Shown here: positions 49,761 to 59,254 of the stretch, piece by piece
How the letters are laid out: every line of letters starts with the position of its first letter
How positions within the stretch are numbered: position 1 is the first letter of the stretch
Notes under the pieces: generated by a model
Told to the model about the DNA's origin: nothing
The model's database searches: none
Seen by the model: the letters and a program-made list of their open reading frames with translations, nothing else
Position numbers and translations under genes: made by a program
Assembly: GCF_041361465.1 (NCBI RefSeq)
Contig: NZ_JBGKAC010000001.1
Span: forward strand, 1,488,001 to 1,552,000
Reading direction: 5' to 3'
Source: Halobaculum sp. MBLA0143
GTDB lineage: Archaea > Halobacteriota > Halobacteria > Halobacteriales > Haloferacaceae
DNA: 64,000 bases

Positions 49761-51193
49761 GCCCCGTCACCCCCGTCGACCGCGCCGTCGTCCGGCGCCG
49801 TCGGGTTCGCGTCCGCGCTCTCGCCGGACGTGACGCCGCCGTCCGTCGCCACCTCCTCGTCGGTGGTCGTGACGCCGCCGTCTGCGGTGACGGCGCCGGA
49901 TTCGGACTCACCGAACTCGGGGTAGGCGGCGATGCCGTGTTCCACGCGGTCGAGCCCGGTGAGTTCGTCCTCGTCGGACACCCGGAGCCCGAACAGTTCG
50001 TCCGCGACGAGCAGGACGACCATCGACGTCAGCACGGTCCACGTGCCGATGACGGCGACGCCGACGATCTGCATGACGAGCTGCGACACGGAGAAGCCCG
50101 CCACGTCGAAGAACGGGATCAGCATCGTCCCGAGGAAGCCGGCAGAGCCGTGGACGGCGAACACGCCACACACGTCGTCGATTCCCAGCGAGTCGACGAC
50201 CCAGCGGTAGACGATGGGCGTCTGTGCGCCGCCGAGCACGCCCAGGGCGATTCCGCCGACCCAGGTGACGTGGGCACACGCGCCGGTGATCGCCACGAGT
50301 CCGGCCAACAGGCCGTTGGCGGCGAACAACGGATCGGGCTTCCCCTCCCAGTACGTCGTGACGAGCGTGGACGCCACCATCCCGGCGCCCATCGCCAGCG
50401 TCGTGTTGAGCGCGACCCGACCGAGCTCCGCGCCGGCGAAGCTGCCGTCAGAGAGGAACAGCCCCTGTGTGCCGACGTTGAACGCGTACCACCCGAACGC
50501 CAGGAACAGCGTCCCGATCACGGCGAACAACAACGAGTGGCCGGGGATCGGCCGCGGGTTCCCCTCGCTGTCGAACCGACCGTTGCGCGGCCCGACCATG
50601 TACGCGGCTGTCAGCCCGGCGATGCCGCCGAGCGCGTGGACGACGGTCGCGCCAGCGAAGTCCTTGTAGCCGGCACCGATGGCCTGGCCGAGGTAGCCGG
50701 ACGACGACAACAGGCCGTTACCGCCCCAGGCGAACCCCTGTGCGACGGGGTAGATCACGGCAACGAGCGCGACCACGTAGAACACGTAGGCGGCGTAGCT
50801 CATCCGCTCGGCGACCGCGCCGGAGACGATGGTGGCGGCGGTCATGGCGAACACGGCGCCGAACAGCCAGCCGATCCAGGCCGTCGGCGTCGTGATGTAA
50901 GTGAACGCCCCCGCGAGCGTGTACTCCGCGCCCGGCGTCGTGACGAAGCCGGCGACGGCCGCGACCCCGGCGCCCGCGACGTAGTACACCAGAACCCCGA
51001 GCGACCAGTCGGTCATGTTCTTCATCACGACGTTGCCGGCGTTCTTCGCGCGCACCTGGCCGGCCTCCAACAGGGCGAACCCGGGCTGCATGAAGAAGAT
51101 CAGGAACGACACGACCAACACCCACACCGCGCTGGCCGCGTCCGTCACCGCGGTCACGTCCGACTGGAGGAGTACCCATTCGGGCGTCACCAC
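49757..51193 (-). CDS. amt: Ammonium transporter
   Basis: 478 residues, eleven transmembrane helices, with the Amt signature [17 protein letters not shown] near 180 (pore His) and a second pore His in [30 protein letters not shown] marks the start of the cytoplasmic tail. The tail continues ~60 residues as an acidic Thr/Asp/Gly repeat-like region. Works with the coupled GlnK. The 231-bp upstream region holds an AT-rich patch (51340-51365) but no TATA box at the usual distance. Confidence 0.95.
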   Translation of the reverse strand: MVTPEWVLLQSDVTAVTDAASAVWVLVVSFLIFFMQPGFALLEAGQVRAKNAGNVVMKNMTDWSLGVLVYYVAGAGVAAVAGFVTTPGAEYTLAGAFTYITTPTAWIGWLFGAVFAMTAATIVSGAVAERMSYAAYVFYVVALVAVIYPVAQGFAWGGNGLLSSSGYLGQAIGAGYKDFAGATVVHALGGIAGLTAAYMVGPRNGRFDSEGNPRPIPGHSLLFAVIGTLFLAFGWYAFNVGTQGLFLSDGSFAGAELGRVALNTTLAMGAGMVASTLVTTYWEGKPDPLFAANGLLAGLVAITGACAHVTWVGGIALGVLGGAQTPIVYRWVVDSLGIDDVCGVFAVHGSAGFLGTMLIPFFDVAGFSVSQLVMQIVGVAVIGTWTVLTSMVVLLVADELFGLRVSDEDELTGLDRVEHGIAAYPEFGESESGAVTADGGVTTTDEEVATDGGVTSGESADANPTAPDDGAVDGGDGA

Positions 51194-51424
51194 GGATCAC
51201 CCCCGCGTTCACTCTTTTCGGAAATCGGTGTAGTTTCGTTTGGATCCTGTCTCACACGGCACGCGTCTGTCCAATCCATCACGAGAAACTGTGAACATCA
51301 GCCAGTACTTAGCTGTTCGGGGGAAGGTGTCAATACGGAGCCTATCCATAATATGTGTCAAAGGGACTTAGAAGGGGTAGCGGTGCCGGACCGCGTTCGA
51401 CTCGTCGCGCCGTCGGTGTGGCGA

Positions 51425-52009
51425 TCAGAGTAGGTCGGCGAGCCAGCCCACCACCCGCACGGCGACGACGAGCGACGCCAGGCCGAACAGGTCGCCGGCG
51501 GTGGTGACGGCCGGGCCGACGAGGTCGTCCGGGTCGACGCCCCGCCGGAACCCCAAGAACACGACGGCGACGACGACGGCAGAGAGGACGGCGCCGGCGA
51601 GGAGCGCAGCGACGAGCGCCACTCCGGCGAACACCGCCGGCGACGCCGCCGGGCGTCCGAGCGTGGGCAACAGGAGCGCTGCCACCCCGGCCGCGAACAG
51701 ACTGGAGAGCACGCCGACGGACAGCGACCCGACGACGACACGCCAGAGCCGTCCACGGCCGTCGCCGTCCAGCGTCGGTCCCACGAGCCCCTGGTGGAGC
51801 CCGGTGGACAGCCGGGAGCCCAGTGAGCCGTAGACGCTACCACGGATGGCCAGAAACGCCGGCACGACGACGAGGAGCCCCGGCACGGCCGCCAACTCCG
51901 CCTGCATCCCCGAGAGAATCGCGCCCGCGACCAGTCCGCCGAGCGCGCTGGCGCCCACCGTCGGGAGTGCGTTCCGGTACCCCTCCACGGCGACGCTGCG
52001 TACGGTCAC
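51425..52009 (-). CDS. MgtE/SLC41-type Mg transporter, half 2
   Basis: 194 residues from GTG 52009 (TVRSVAVEGYRNALPTVGAS). Five transmembrane helices of one MgtE membrane domain without the cytoplasmic N and CBS domains. GSVYGSLGSRLSTGLHQG and VDPDDLVGPAVTTAGDLFGL contain the Asp residues that line the MgtE ion path. It lies 86 bp downstream of a second half-size gene and likely forms a heterodimer channel with it. Confidence 0.8.
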   Translation of the reverse strand: MTVRSVAVEGYRNALPTVGASALGGLVAGAILSGMQAELAAVPGLLVVVPAFLAIRGSVYGSLGSRLSTGLHQGLVGPTLDGDGRGRLWRVVVGSLSVGVLSSLFAAGVAALLLPTLGRPAASPAVFAGVALVAALLAGAVLSAVVVAVVFLGFRRGVDPDDLVGPAVTTAGDLFGLASLVVAVRVVGWLADLL

Positions 52010-52095
52010 GGTTGGAACCCAGCCGCCGCCGGCAAGTGTCTGTCGCCGCGGCACAGTTGCCCCGACACACACGCTGTCGGCCGCTCGACAGCCGT

Positions 52096-52653
52096 TCACA
52101 CGAGCAGCGCGACCGCCAGGAACAACACGACCACGCCGAGCACGTCACAGACGTTCGTCACGACGGGGACGACGAACTCGTCGGGGTCCAACCCGAGCCG
52201 GTAGGCGACGTACGTCGCCAGGACGGCGACGACGGTCGCGGCGACGCCCAGGGCGACGCCGCTCGTGGCCGCGACGGCGACGACGGTGGTGACGGAGAGT
52301 CTGGGTGCGCCCGTGAGACTGACGACCGCCCAGCCGCCGGCGCCGACGACCGGGAACACGGTCACCGCGAGCCCGAGCGTGGCGGCGGCGTTGCCGACCA
52401 GTCGGTCGTCCGTCGGCGCGAACCGGAGCGTCCCGAGGTGGAACGCCGTCGACAGCCGTGCCGCGAGCACGCTCCCGAGGTTGCCCGCCGTCCCGATGGT
52501 GACGGGCACGAGCACGAGCAGCGTGGGGTAGCGCAACAACGTCGCCTCGAACGAACCCAGCGCCAGCCCACCCAGGAGCTCCAGCGTCGTCAGCGCCAAC
52601 AACACCGGGAGGAGGCGTCGGACCGTGCCGCCGACGGACCAGTCACCGGTCAT
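52096..52653 (-). CDS. MgtE/SLC41-type Mg transporter, half 1
   Basis: 185 residues, one five-helix MgtE membrane domain. VPVTIGTAGNLGSVLAARLS and LDPDEFVVPVVTNVCDVLGV match the pore segments, the second with the conserved Asp. Its start overlaps the stop of the PhoU/TrkA-C gene by 4 nt (ATGA). SLC41 proteins in eukaryotes carry two such halves on one chain; here they are separate genes. Mg is the expected substrate; other divalent ions are possible. Confidence 0.8.
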   Translation of the reverse strand: MTGDWSVGGTVRRLLPVLLALTTLELLGGLALGSFEATLLRYPTLLVLVPVTIGTAGNLGSVLAARLSTAFHLGTLRFAPTDDRLVGNAAATLGLAVTVFPVVGAGGWAVVSLTGAPRLSVTTVVAVAATSGVALGVAATVVAVLATYVAYRLGLDPDEFVVPVVTNVCDVLGVVVLFLAVALLV

Positions 52654-53975
52654 GCCGTCCAGTCGGCCAGCCGCGTGGCGCCCGCTCGGGTCCCCTTGGC
52701 GATCACCACGTCCCCGGCCGACAGCGTCGTCCCCGGCGGCGGCGACAGGACGTACCGCCGGTCGCTGTTCGCGTCTGCTCGCCGCACCGCGACGACCCGC
52801 ATCCCGGTCTGTGTCTCGATCGCGGCGTCGCCGACGGTCGTCCCGTCCAGTTTCGACCCGGGGGCGACCGTCTCCCGCACGAGTACCTCGTCGGACTCCT
52901 CGACCACCTTCTCCACGACCGGGTGGCTGCCGAGCCCGCGGAGGACCCCTTCGCTGATCTCCAGGGCGGCGTCGCTGATCGCCTCCGTGCTCGCGCCGAT
53001 CCGGAGGAGCCCGCGCAGCCGCACCGGGTCGGCCACGTCCGTGGCCGCCCGCAGCACCCACGCTTCGAACCGGGACTGGAGTGCGTCCACCTCCACCTCC
53101 AGTTCTCGCACCTCGCGGGCCAGGGCCGGGCTGTCGAACAGGACGCTGCCGTACGCCAGGTCGACCGCGAGTTCGCTGGCGTCTTTCATCGTCACGACCG
53201 TCTCGACGGCCCGCTCCAGGTCCGGGACGTCGGCGACCGCCGTCGCGGGGTCACCGTCGGCGCCCATCGCCGCGTCGTCGTCCGCCAGCGGCTCCCCGGT
53301 CGCGGTCTCGTACACGCCGGCGAGCCCGTCGGCCGGTCCGCGACACAGCAACACGTCGTCGGCCCGGACGACCGTGTCACGGTCGGGGTGTAACAGCCAG
53401 TCGTCCGCCCGGCGGACGGTGAACACCCGGACGCCCGTCTCCGTCTCCAGGCCGAGTTCGCCCAGGGACCGGTCGACGTAGTCGGCGCCGGCCGCGACGG
53501 GCACGCGGGCCAACGGCTCGACCGCCTCCGGCAGCGCGTCCGCGAACGCCGCCGGCAGCCCGATCTCGCCGAGCACGACCCCGGCCACGTCGCCGGCGGC
53601 GTCACTCACCTTCTCTGCGGCGTCGACGACACCGAACACGGGCGCTAGCCGTTCTGCCTCCTCCGGACTCCGTCCGGCCATCACCAGGCTCATCCGGGCC
53701 TGGAGCTGGAGGAGGTCCATCTCCTCTTCCAACGCCAGCGCCTCCTCCGCGAGCTCGCGGTCCTCGAACACGACGGCCGAGTACGACAGGTCGATCAACA
53801 GCTCCGCGGTGTCTTTCATCTCCGCGAGTACCGCCACCACGCTCACCGGCCTGTACGACACCGTCGGCCCGTCGTCATCGGTCACGTCCGGAGTGGCGTC
53901 GCCCGGGGGCTTGAATCTGCCCGCCGGGTCGGCGGCGGAGCCGTTCGCCTCTCGCCCGCCCGTTCTCTCTGCCAC
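52650..53975 (-). CDS. Duplicated PhoU-like/TrkA-C regulator of the Mg transporter
   Basis: 441 residues. The protein has two copies of a unit made of a PhoU-like helical region (residues ~45-150, ~255-350) and a TrkA-C (RCK_C) beta domain (~160-215, ~365-425). Each unit carries similar motifs: AEMKDTAELLIDLSYSAVVF and VTMKDASELAVDLAYGSVLF. RCK_C domains bind small ligands or ions and regulate transport. The coupled downstream MgtE halves suggest it gates or senses for them. The first ~40 residues are a disordered halophilic extension. Confidence 0.8.
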   Translation of the reverse strand: MAERTGGREANGSAADPAGRFKPPGDATPDVTDDDGPTVSYRPVSVVAVLAEMKDTAELLIDLSYSAVVFEDRELAEEALALEEEMDLLQLQARMSLVMAGRSPEEAERLAPVFGVVDAAEKVSDAAGDVAGVVLGEIGLPAAFADALPEAVEPLARVPVAAGADYVDRSLGELGLETETGVRVFTVRRADDWLLHPDRDTVVRADDVLLCRGPADGLAGVYETATGEPLADDDAAMGADGDPATAVADVPDLERAVETVVTMKDASELAVDLAYGSVLFDSPALAREVRELEVEVDALQSRFEAWVLRAATDVADPVRLRGLLRIGASTEAISDAALEISEGVLRGLGSHPVVEKVVEESDEVLVRETVAPGSKLDGTTVGDAAIETQTGMRVVAVRRADANSDRRYVLSPPPGTTLSAGDVVIAKGTRAGATRLADWTA

Positions 53976-54125
53976 AGGCCGTCTCTACCGTCCCCTCCGA
54001 AGCCGGCAACAGTTGCTTCTATCCCGGCCGACTCCCGGCGGCTGGGAGCGCGAACCAGCCGTTGGGAAACGGCTTCTCGTTATACTACCCTGCCGGCGAG
54101 ACGTAGAACCGTGAGGTGACAGCAG

Positions 54126-54650
54126 ATGTCCACACAATCGGCGACTCGGCTCTCGGGGACGTTCGAGTTCACGTCGGGCGGTGAGCTCCAGAGCTACTGG
54201 ATCGCGTTTCTCCGGCTGGTGACGGGGTGGTGGTTCTTCCACGCCGGGGTGACGAAGCTGATCGAGGACGGCCTGGCGTTCTCCTACGGGCCGATGTACC
54301 TGCGGGGGATGACGGGCACGGCACTCGGTCCGATTCCGGTGTGGATGGGTGAGAACCTGGCCCCGCTGATCCAGGCGGGGGTCCCGCTGGGCGAGACTGC
54401 CATCGGTCTCGGGCTGATGGTCGGGGCGCTCGTCCGGCTGGCGGCCTTCTTCGGGGTCTTCTTCATGACCCTGTTCTGGGTCGGCAACGCCGGCTTCGGC
54501 CACGGCCTGGTGAACGCCGATCTGATGGGGCTGCTCCTGTTCGTCACGACGATCGTGTTCGCGGCCGGCCGGCACTACGGTCTGGACGCGATCCTGGAGC
54601 GGACGGCGTTCGTCCAGCGACGACCGCGTCTGAGGTACCTGCTCGGCTAG
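54126..54650 (+). CDS. DoxX-family membrane protein
   Basis: 174 residues, four transmembrane helices. RLVTGWWFFHAGVTKLIEDG and GETAIGLGLMVGALVRLAAF are the DoxX/DoxD hallmark stretches. Family members include a subunit of thiosulfate:quinone oxidoreductase and general redox membrane proteins; this one has no DoxA partner nearby. It starts a unit with the small membrane protein at 54664 (13-bp gap). Confidence 0.85.
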   Translation: MSTQSATRLSGTFEFTSGGELQSYWIAFLRLVTGWWFFHAGVTKLIEDGLAFSYGPMYLRGMTGTALGPIPVWMGENLAPLIQAGVPLGETAIGLGLMVGALVRLAAFFGVFFMTLFWVGNAGFGHGLVNADLMGLLLFVTTIVFAAGRHYGLDAILERTAFVQRRPRLRYLLG

Positions 54651-54663
54651 GAGGTGACAGATC

Positions 54664-54960
54664 ATGACACAGTACGACACCGTCGACCGAATCGCACTGG
54701 GCGTGAGCGGCGCGCTGGCGACGATCGGGATCGTCGTCTCGGGCGTCGTGGAGATCGTCGCCGGCGAGCCCTACGGGGCCGCGCCGGTGACGAACGACGC
54801 GGGCGAAGTGGTGGCGACTCCCGCGGTCGACCCGACGATCAGGACTGGGCTCGTGATCGCCGCACTGGTCGTGCTCCTGGTCTGGGGGCTCTACCGCGTC
54901 GCCACGACCGAGCCGGACCAGCCCAGCGAGACCGCGGACGGCCACGTCACCGCGGACTGA
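54664..54960 (+). CDS. Small two-helix membrane protein, unknown
   Basis: 98 residues from the ATG at 54664. Two helices (VSGALATIGIVVSGVVEIVA and TGLVIAALVVLLVWGLYRVA) flank a short exposed loop (GAAPVTNDAGEVVATPAVDP). It follows the DoxX gene by 13 bp with an AGGAGGT-like GGAGGTGACA just before, so the two are probably one operon. Family unknown. Confidence 0.7.
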   Translation: MTQYDTVDRIALGVSGALATIGIVVSGVVEIVAGEPYGAAPVTNDAGEVVATPAVDPTIRTGLVIAALVVLLVWGLYRVATTEPDQPSETADGHVTAD

Positions 54961-54963
54961 AGC

Positions 54964-55227
54964 GTGGACGCCGGTGACGCGGTCGTTCGCGGTAGTCGGG
55001 ATTCCGTTCTCGCCGTCCTCGTCACGTTCGAGGAACGGCCGTCGGCGAGCGTTGTCGCCGCGTCGACACCCACCCCTGACGGGTCCGAAACCATCGTGCA
55101 GGAACCGGACACGGCGCTCGGAGACTGTGTGACCCTTCTCGAGCCTGTTGCCGAACGTGAGCTGACAGCCAACGGCGAGCGAGCCAGAGACGTGGTAGTC
55201 GACGTAGTGGACTACGGACAGTTCTGA
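54964..55227 (+). CDS. Short open frame of uncertain status
   Basis: 87 residues from GTG 54964, 3 nt after the previous stop. Composition is moderately acidic (VTFEERPSASVVAASTPTPD, DVVVDVVDYGQF) and could be a small soluble protein, but no family is recognised. The GTG lacks a ribosome site. It may be a real third gene of the DoxX unit or chance. Confidence 0.4.
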   Translation: MDAGDAVVRGSRDSVLAVLVTFEERPSASVVAASTPTPDGSETIVQEPDTALGDCVTLLEPVAERELTANGERARDVVVDVVDYGQF

Positions 55228-55636
55228 CGGCACTGAACGACGGCGAGGGACGAACCTACACGGAGACGGTCGGCAGGGTGATCGAGTACCTCGACGAGCC
55301 GGGACCCCGTTCTCGTCGGGTTTTCCTGTCCTTTTATTGGAGTGAATGCATACGATAGTAGCAGCACAGTCCGATTATCAGAGATAATACTTAGATAAGA
55401 ATTTATTAAGAAGTAGAACGAAAGGAGACGTACGTCACGAGTTCGACCGTACAATCGGCAGGACTACCCCGTACTCACGGAAGGTTCGCGAGAAGCTAGA
55501 CGAACTGGGTGTAGAGTACGCCGGGACGCTCGTGCCAGACGCCCACATCGATGGTCACGCCGCGGTTTCGGTAGTCGTCCGAGGACTGTCGACGGTGTAT
55601 CACGCAGTTCGAACGAACTGAGGTTGGAGCACACGA
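55228..55636. other. 409-bp region with AT-rich block and a start-less coding fragment
   Basis: 55228-55330 is GC-rich and 55331-55425 strikingly AT-rich, with several T/A runs. From about 55390 to the TGA at 55619-55621 one plus-strand frame stays open with halophilic codons (FDRTIGRTTPYSRKVRE, LDELGVEYAGTLVPDAHIDG) but has no ATG, GTG or TTG in a plausible place. It looks like the 3' remnant of a gene truncated at the AT-rich block. Confidence 0.5.
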
Positions 55637-56347
55637 ATGACACACGAAGCAACAGTCGTCGACGCATATCGGATCACACCACAGGTCTCGGCATTTCGGC
55701 TACAGGTGCCTGGCCACGAGTTCGACTACGAGCCCGGCCAGCACACGACAATTCGGTTCGAGTCGGGCGGCGAGGAGGTCGTTCGGCCGTACACGCCGAC
55801 GAATCTCCCTGGCTCGGACGAGCTGTCGCTCACGATCAAACGATACGACGACGGGTTGGCGTCGTCGTACATGCACCAGAAACGCCCTGGTGACACGGTG
55901 ACGGTCGGCCCGATCGACGGCAGCCTGACGCTGGCCGACACTGACCGTGACGTCGCGTTTCTCGCCTCTGGCACTGGACTGACGCCGATGATGGCGATGG
56001 TCCGACAGTATCTCCGAGATGGATCCGGCCACGCACACGTGGTACTCGGTGAGAAGCGAGAGGAGACGATCATCCACCGCGAGACGCTCAACGAACTCGC
56101 CGCGAACAATCCCGAACTGGACGTCACGTTCGTGCTCTCAGATCCCAACTGGGAGTGGACCGGCCACGCCGGCTACGTTCAAGATCACCTCGAATCGTTG
56201 TTCGACGACTTCGACGATCGAGACTTCTACGTCTGTGGTGTCCCACCGATGGTCGTCCAGACGAAACACCGACTCGCCGAGTTGGGTGCACCGGAGGAGC
56301 GAATCCATAGCGAGGGCTGGGAGGATGGTGTCGTGGGAGACGAGTGA
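55637..56347 (+). CDS. Ferredoxin/flavodoxin-NADP reductase-type FAD oxidoreductase
   Basis: 236 residues. RPYTPTN at about 55-61 is the FAD-binding R-x-Y-S/T motif, ASGTGLTPMMAM near 112 is the NAD(P)-binding glycine motif, and VCGVPPMVVQT near 195 the C-terminal NADP motif. It moves electrons between NAD(P)H and a small carrier; no fused iron-sulfur domain. Partner unknown. Codon use is slightly less GC-rich than neighbours. Confidence 0.9.
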   Translation: MTHEATVVDAYRITPQVSAFRLQVPGHEFDYEPGQHTTIRFESGGEEVVRPYTPTNLPGSDELSLTIKRYDDGLASSYMHQKRPGDTVTVGPIDGSLTLADTDRDVAFLASGTGLTPMMAMVRQYLRDGSGHAHVVLGEKREETIIHRETLNELAANNPELDVTFVLSDPNWEWTGHAGYVQDHLESLFDDFDDRDFYVCGVPPMVVQTKHRLAELGAPEERIHSEGWEDGVVGDE

Positions 56348-56946
56348 TCGGCGACGTCGGTCAACACCGCCGAACCGAACAACTCCCTCGGCCGAGCAGA
56401 TTGAAGAACTCACACCACCCTGACCGAGTGTGCTACTGGATTGAACACGGGATGAAGCTAACTATCACCCGGGCGTAGTACACACCACCCCACGGGGTCA
56501 CACGACTGGTTCTCACCGATCTCCCTGATTACGACACAGCGACAGTCGAGTGTGAAACGAGTCGATTCGACCCGCTTGTTCGGGGTGTGATCGAGCCGAG
56601 CGGCCTACCCGAGCCGACCCGAATCGACCCGAGATCGCGTCTCCAGTGGCGCGCTCGGACACCCGAGTCGGCGTACGTGTGCGACGAGCCACCGGCCTTT
56701 CGACCCGTGAGACCCGACTAGGAGGTGCGCGTATCCGAACCACCGACGAGCGACGACGACCCTTGAGAGACCTCGAAGGAGCGACCGGCCACGGACACAC
56801 CAGCCAGGCGCTCGACGACACCGCGCGACTGTGCGCGAAGCTTCGCAGTGACACGAGGGTAGTGCCGACCGGCCGGGCCAAGCTGCTCGTCGACGCCTCG
56901 ACGACGACCGACGTCTCCGTCGGCGACAACTGACCAGCGTCGCGCG
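56348..56946. other. 599-bp region without a convincing gene
   Basis: No open frame shows halophilic composition. A 95-codon plus-strand frame at 56646-56933 is Arg/Thr-rich and not acidic until its end, so I did not call it. Degenerate CGAGCCGACC/CCCGAATCGACC repeats lie at 56588-56632. No RNA gene was recognised. Confidence 0.5.
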
Positions 56947-57909
56947 TCAGGGACCGACGAACTGCTCGGACACCGAGGCCACGTCTCCGTCGGTGTACCG
57001 ACCCCACGCGAGGATCAGCCCCATCAAGAGCACTGTTGGCAGGAGAAAGACACTCGTCTCTCCCAGCCCCGGGGCAACCCGTTCGGCGGCGACGAGTTTC
57101 GGGTAACCGGTGCCAGGCTCCCCGACGACGATCCGCACCCAAGCGTTGCTGACGAAGTGGATACCCACAGAGAGCCCGAGTCGTCCGGTCACCACGTACG
57201 CCAACACGAAGTACGAGACAGACGCGAACGCTTGCACCGCACCGAACACCGGATTGGTGAACGCAACTGCAGCACCGAACGCGTGAATCACTCCGAACAC
57301 GGCACCGACTCCCAGCAGGGACGCACCGACCGCGGTTCGGCGAGACACACCACGTCCCGCGAGCCCTTGAGCGACGTTGCGGATCGACAGACTCCGGAAC
57401 ACGTACTCTTCCCACAGCCCCACGACGGCGAACTTCACGACGACCGCGATCACCAGGGCGGTGAGTGAGACGACACCGGTCCCGATGCCGGGTTGCAACG
57501 TCGCGGTGAAGCTGAGGTCACCGACCGCCAGCCAAGCGGCGGTCACAGCCAGTTGGAACACCACGCCGAACACGATCCCGACGAGGAGATCCCGGACCCA
57601 CGCACCACTGGGTTCGAGTCCGAGGTCCGCGAGTGACCGGTCGGCGAGTCGACACTCGGTGATCACGGCTCCGACCGTGCCAGCGAGCAACGCGAGGTTC
57701 GTCTCCGTCACCAACACCGTATCCGGGCCGACCGCCTCGATCAGCCGACCCAGTCCGATCCCGAGAGACGCGAACACGGCGACCGGAACGAGTATCCGCC
57801 AGATCGCCCGCGGTCGTCCCTCCGAGGTACGCCACACCCGCGCGAGCAACGAGTCACTGTCCGATCGATCCTGTTCGTCGGGCTGCACCCGTCCGTTCGT
57901 CGAATCCAT
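56947..57909 (-). CDS. CPBP-family (CAAX-like) intramembrane protease
   Basis: 320 residues, about eight transmembrane helices. The active-site motifs are intact: Glu-Glu in WEEYVFR (EEYVFR at 167-172), His209 in GVIHAFG, and HFVSN at 241-245. The family cleaves inside the membrane and also includes bacteriocin-immunity proteins. Last gene of a four-gene minus-strand unit whose members are 10-40 bp apart. Confidence 0.85.
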   Translation of the reverse strand: MDSTNGRVQPDEQDRSDSDSLLARVWRTSEGRPRAIWRILVPVAVFASLGIGLGRLIEAVGPDTVLVTETNLALLAGTVGAVITECRLADRSLADLGLEPSGAWVRDLLVGIVFGVVFQLAVTAAWLAVGDLSFTATLQPGIGTGVVSLTALVIAVVVKFAVVGLWEEYVFRSLSIRNVAQGLAGRGVSRRTAVGASLLGVGAVFGVIHAFGAAVAFTNPVFGAVQAFASVSYFVLAYVVTGRLGLSVGIHFVSNAWVRIVVGEPGTGYPKLVAAERVAPGLGETSVFLLPTVLLMGLILAWGRYTDGDVASVSEQFVGP

Positions 57910-57935
57910 GTACCGACTGTTCTCGGCTCCGATGT

Positions 57936-58241
57936 TCAGTTCCGAGGCTCCCCATCGGCAACTCTCTCGGTCTGGACTGTGAGACCGACCGCGAGCCGGT
58001 GTAGCTCGCCGACTCGCCAGTCGTCGCCGTCGACGAACGCCGTCGCCCGAGAGCCGTCTGGGCCGTCGCCGACCTCCGCGAGCCGGTCGGTCGGGCCGTC
58101 GACGGCGGCTAACGGGTCGTCGCGGACGTAGCAGAACACGGACGTCGCCCCACGCGCCCGACTGGTCGGCTCCGGTGCCCGTCCGAGGAGAAGCTGCGAC
58201 GCCGGTACAGTGCGTTCCGGGTCAGTCGGCGGAGGTGACAC
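57936..58241 (-). CDS. Small protein in the protease operon, unknown
   Basis: 101 residues. A Pro-rich start (SPPPTDPERTVPAS) is followed by an alpha/beta-looking core (SVFCYVRDDPLAAVDGPTD, TAFVDGDDWRVGELHRLAVG). No family recognised. It is 26 bp upstream of the CPBP protease and 40 bp downstream of the TraB-like gene, so likely co-transcribed. Confidence 0.6.
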   Translation of the reverse strand: MSPPPTDPERTVPASQLLLGRAPEPTSRARGATSVFCYVRDDPLAAVDGPTDRLAEVGDGPDGSRATAFVDGDDWRVGELHRLAVGLTVQTERVADGEPRN

Positions 58242-58281
58242 AGTCGGGGTCGCCGAGACGCCTGGAGAGACTGGTCTCCCG

Positions 58282-59244
58282 TTACTCCACGCGGAGAACG
58301 GGCAACGGACTCACCGGGTGGAGGGCAGGCGACTCCGTCAGGAGGTGTCTGAGCACCCGGACGTGACCCGAGCCGACGACGAACAACAGTCGGTCGCCGG
58401 CGCCGTCGGCGACCCGCCAGAGGTGGTGTGCCATCCGCAGGTTCCTGTCGTACCAGAACGTTAGATTCACCGGGCTTCCGAACTGCTCGTCCGCCGCACG
58501 GAGACCGCGGTCGAACATCTCACGGTGGTTCTGGGACAGACGTTCCTCGTCGTTCTGGTACCGGAGCGCCTCGACGACCGTCTTCCTCTCGAGTTGTGCT
58601 GTCCTCTTCTGCTCCATCTCCTCGGGCTCGGGCCACGTCGGGGGGGTCTTTCTGGAAGTGTCGATCTCCCGGTCGTCGAACGGGTCCGTCTCCGGCACGT
58701 CTGGGAACTCGTCGACGGCCCGGACCCGGTCGTGCCCGAGTCGATCCGCCAGCCGGAACGCGATCTGCACCACCTCACTCCGGCACTCCGTGTCCGGTTC
58801 GTCCCGTCCGGGGTCGGGGGGCGTCACTCGGACCTCCTCGTCGTACGCCTGTCCGTCACGGTAGGTAGCGTACAGGTCGTTCACTGCCGACTCCCGGTCG
58901 TGTGGGCGTTCGACCGCGACGGTGTCCGGCCGAAGTGGTTCCAGACGGTCTGCCAGCGTCGAGAGCTGCGCCTGCTGGTCCGGCGCCAGTGGGTCTGGAA
59001 CGGCCGGGTCGGCCTCGTCCAACCCGGGTTCGTCCATGTGGTGCGTGCCCAGCAACACCACGTCGATTCGTTCGTCAGGCGGGGACTCCGACTCCGGCCA
59101 ACCCTCCGGCGGGTTGCGCGCGATCTCGCACGGGTCGACTTCGGGCAGTCCGTCTCTCGTCTGCTCGGGGTCCGGGGACACGACAGTTCGGTGGGGCCAA
59201 CTCCACGTGAGTGCTCGCAGAACTGCGTTTCTGACAGATAGCAT
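58282..59244 (-). CDS. DUF5694/TraB-like protein
   Basis: 320 residues from the ATG at 59244 (MLSVRNAVLRALTWSWP); the start is not certain. VVLLGTHHMDEPGLDEADP (residues ~63-81) and LLFVVGSGHVRVLRHLL near the C-terminus are the paired GTxH and GxGH motifs of the TraB/PrgY/DUF5694 superfamily, whose members resemble metal-dependent peptidases. A very acidic middle contains EEMEQKRTAQLERKTVVEAL. Function in haloarchaea is unknown. Preceded by a 58-codon gene with 10 bp between. Confidence 0.75.
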   Translation of the reverse strand: MLSVRNAVLRALTWSWPHRTVVSPDPEQTRDGLPEVDPCEIARNPPEGWPESESPPDERIDVVLLGTHHMDEPGLDEADPAVPDPLAPDQQAQLSTLADRLEPLRPDTVAVERPHDRESAVNDLYATYRDGQAYDEEVRVTPPDPGRDEPDTECRSEVVQIAFRLADRLGHDRVRAVDEFPDVPETDPFDDREIDTSRKTPPTWPEPEEMEQKRTAQLERKTVVEALRYQNDEERLSQNHREMFDRGLRAADEQFGSPVNLTFWYDRNLRMAHHLWRVADGAGDRLLFVVGSGHVRVLRHLLTESPALHPVSPLPVLRVE

Positions 59245-59254
59245 ACAGGAGAGG

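Noticed and set aside
56646-56933. 95-codon plus-strand frame
   Set aside because: Arg/Thr-rich, lacks acidic halophilic bias, no start signals.
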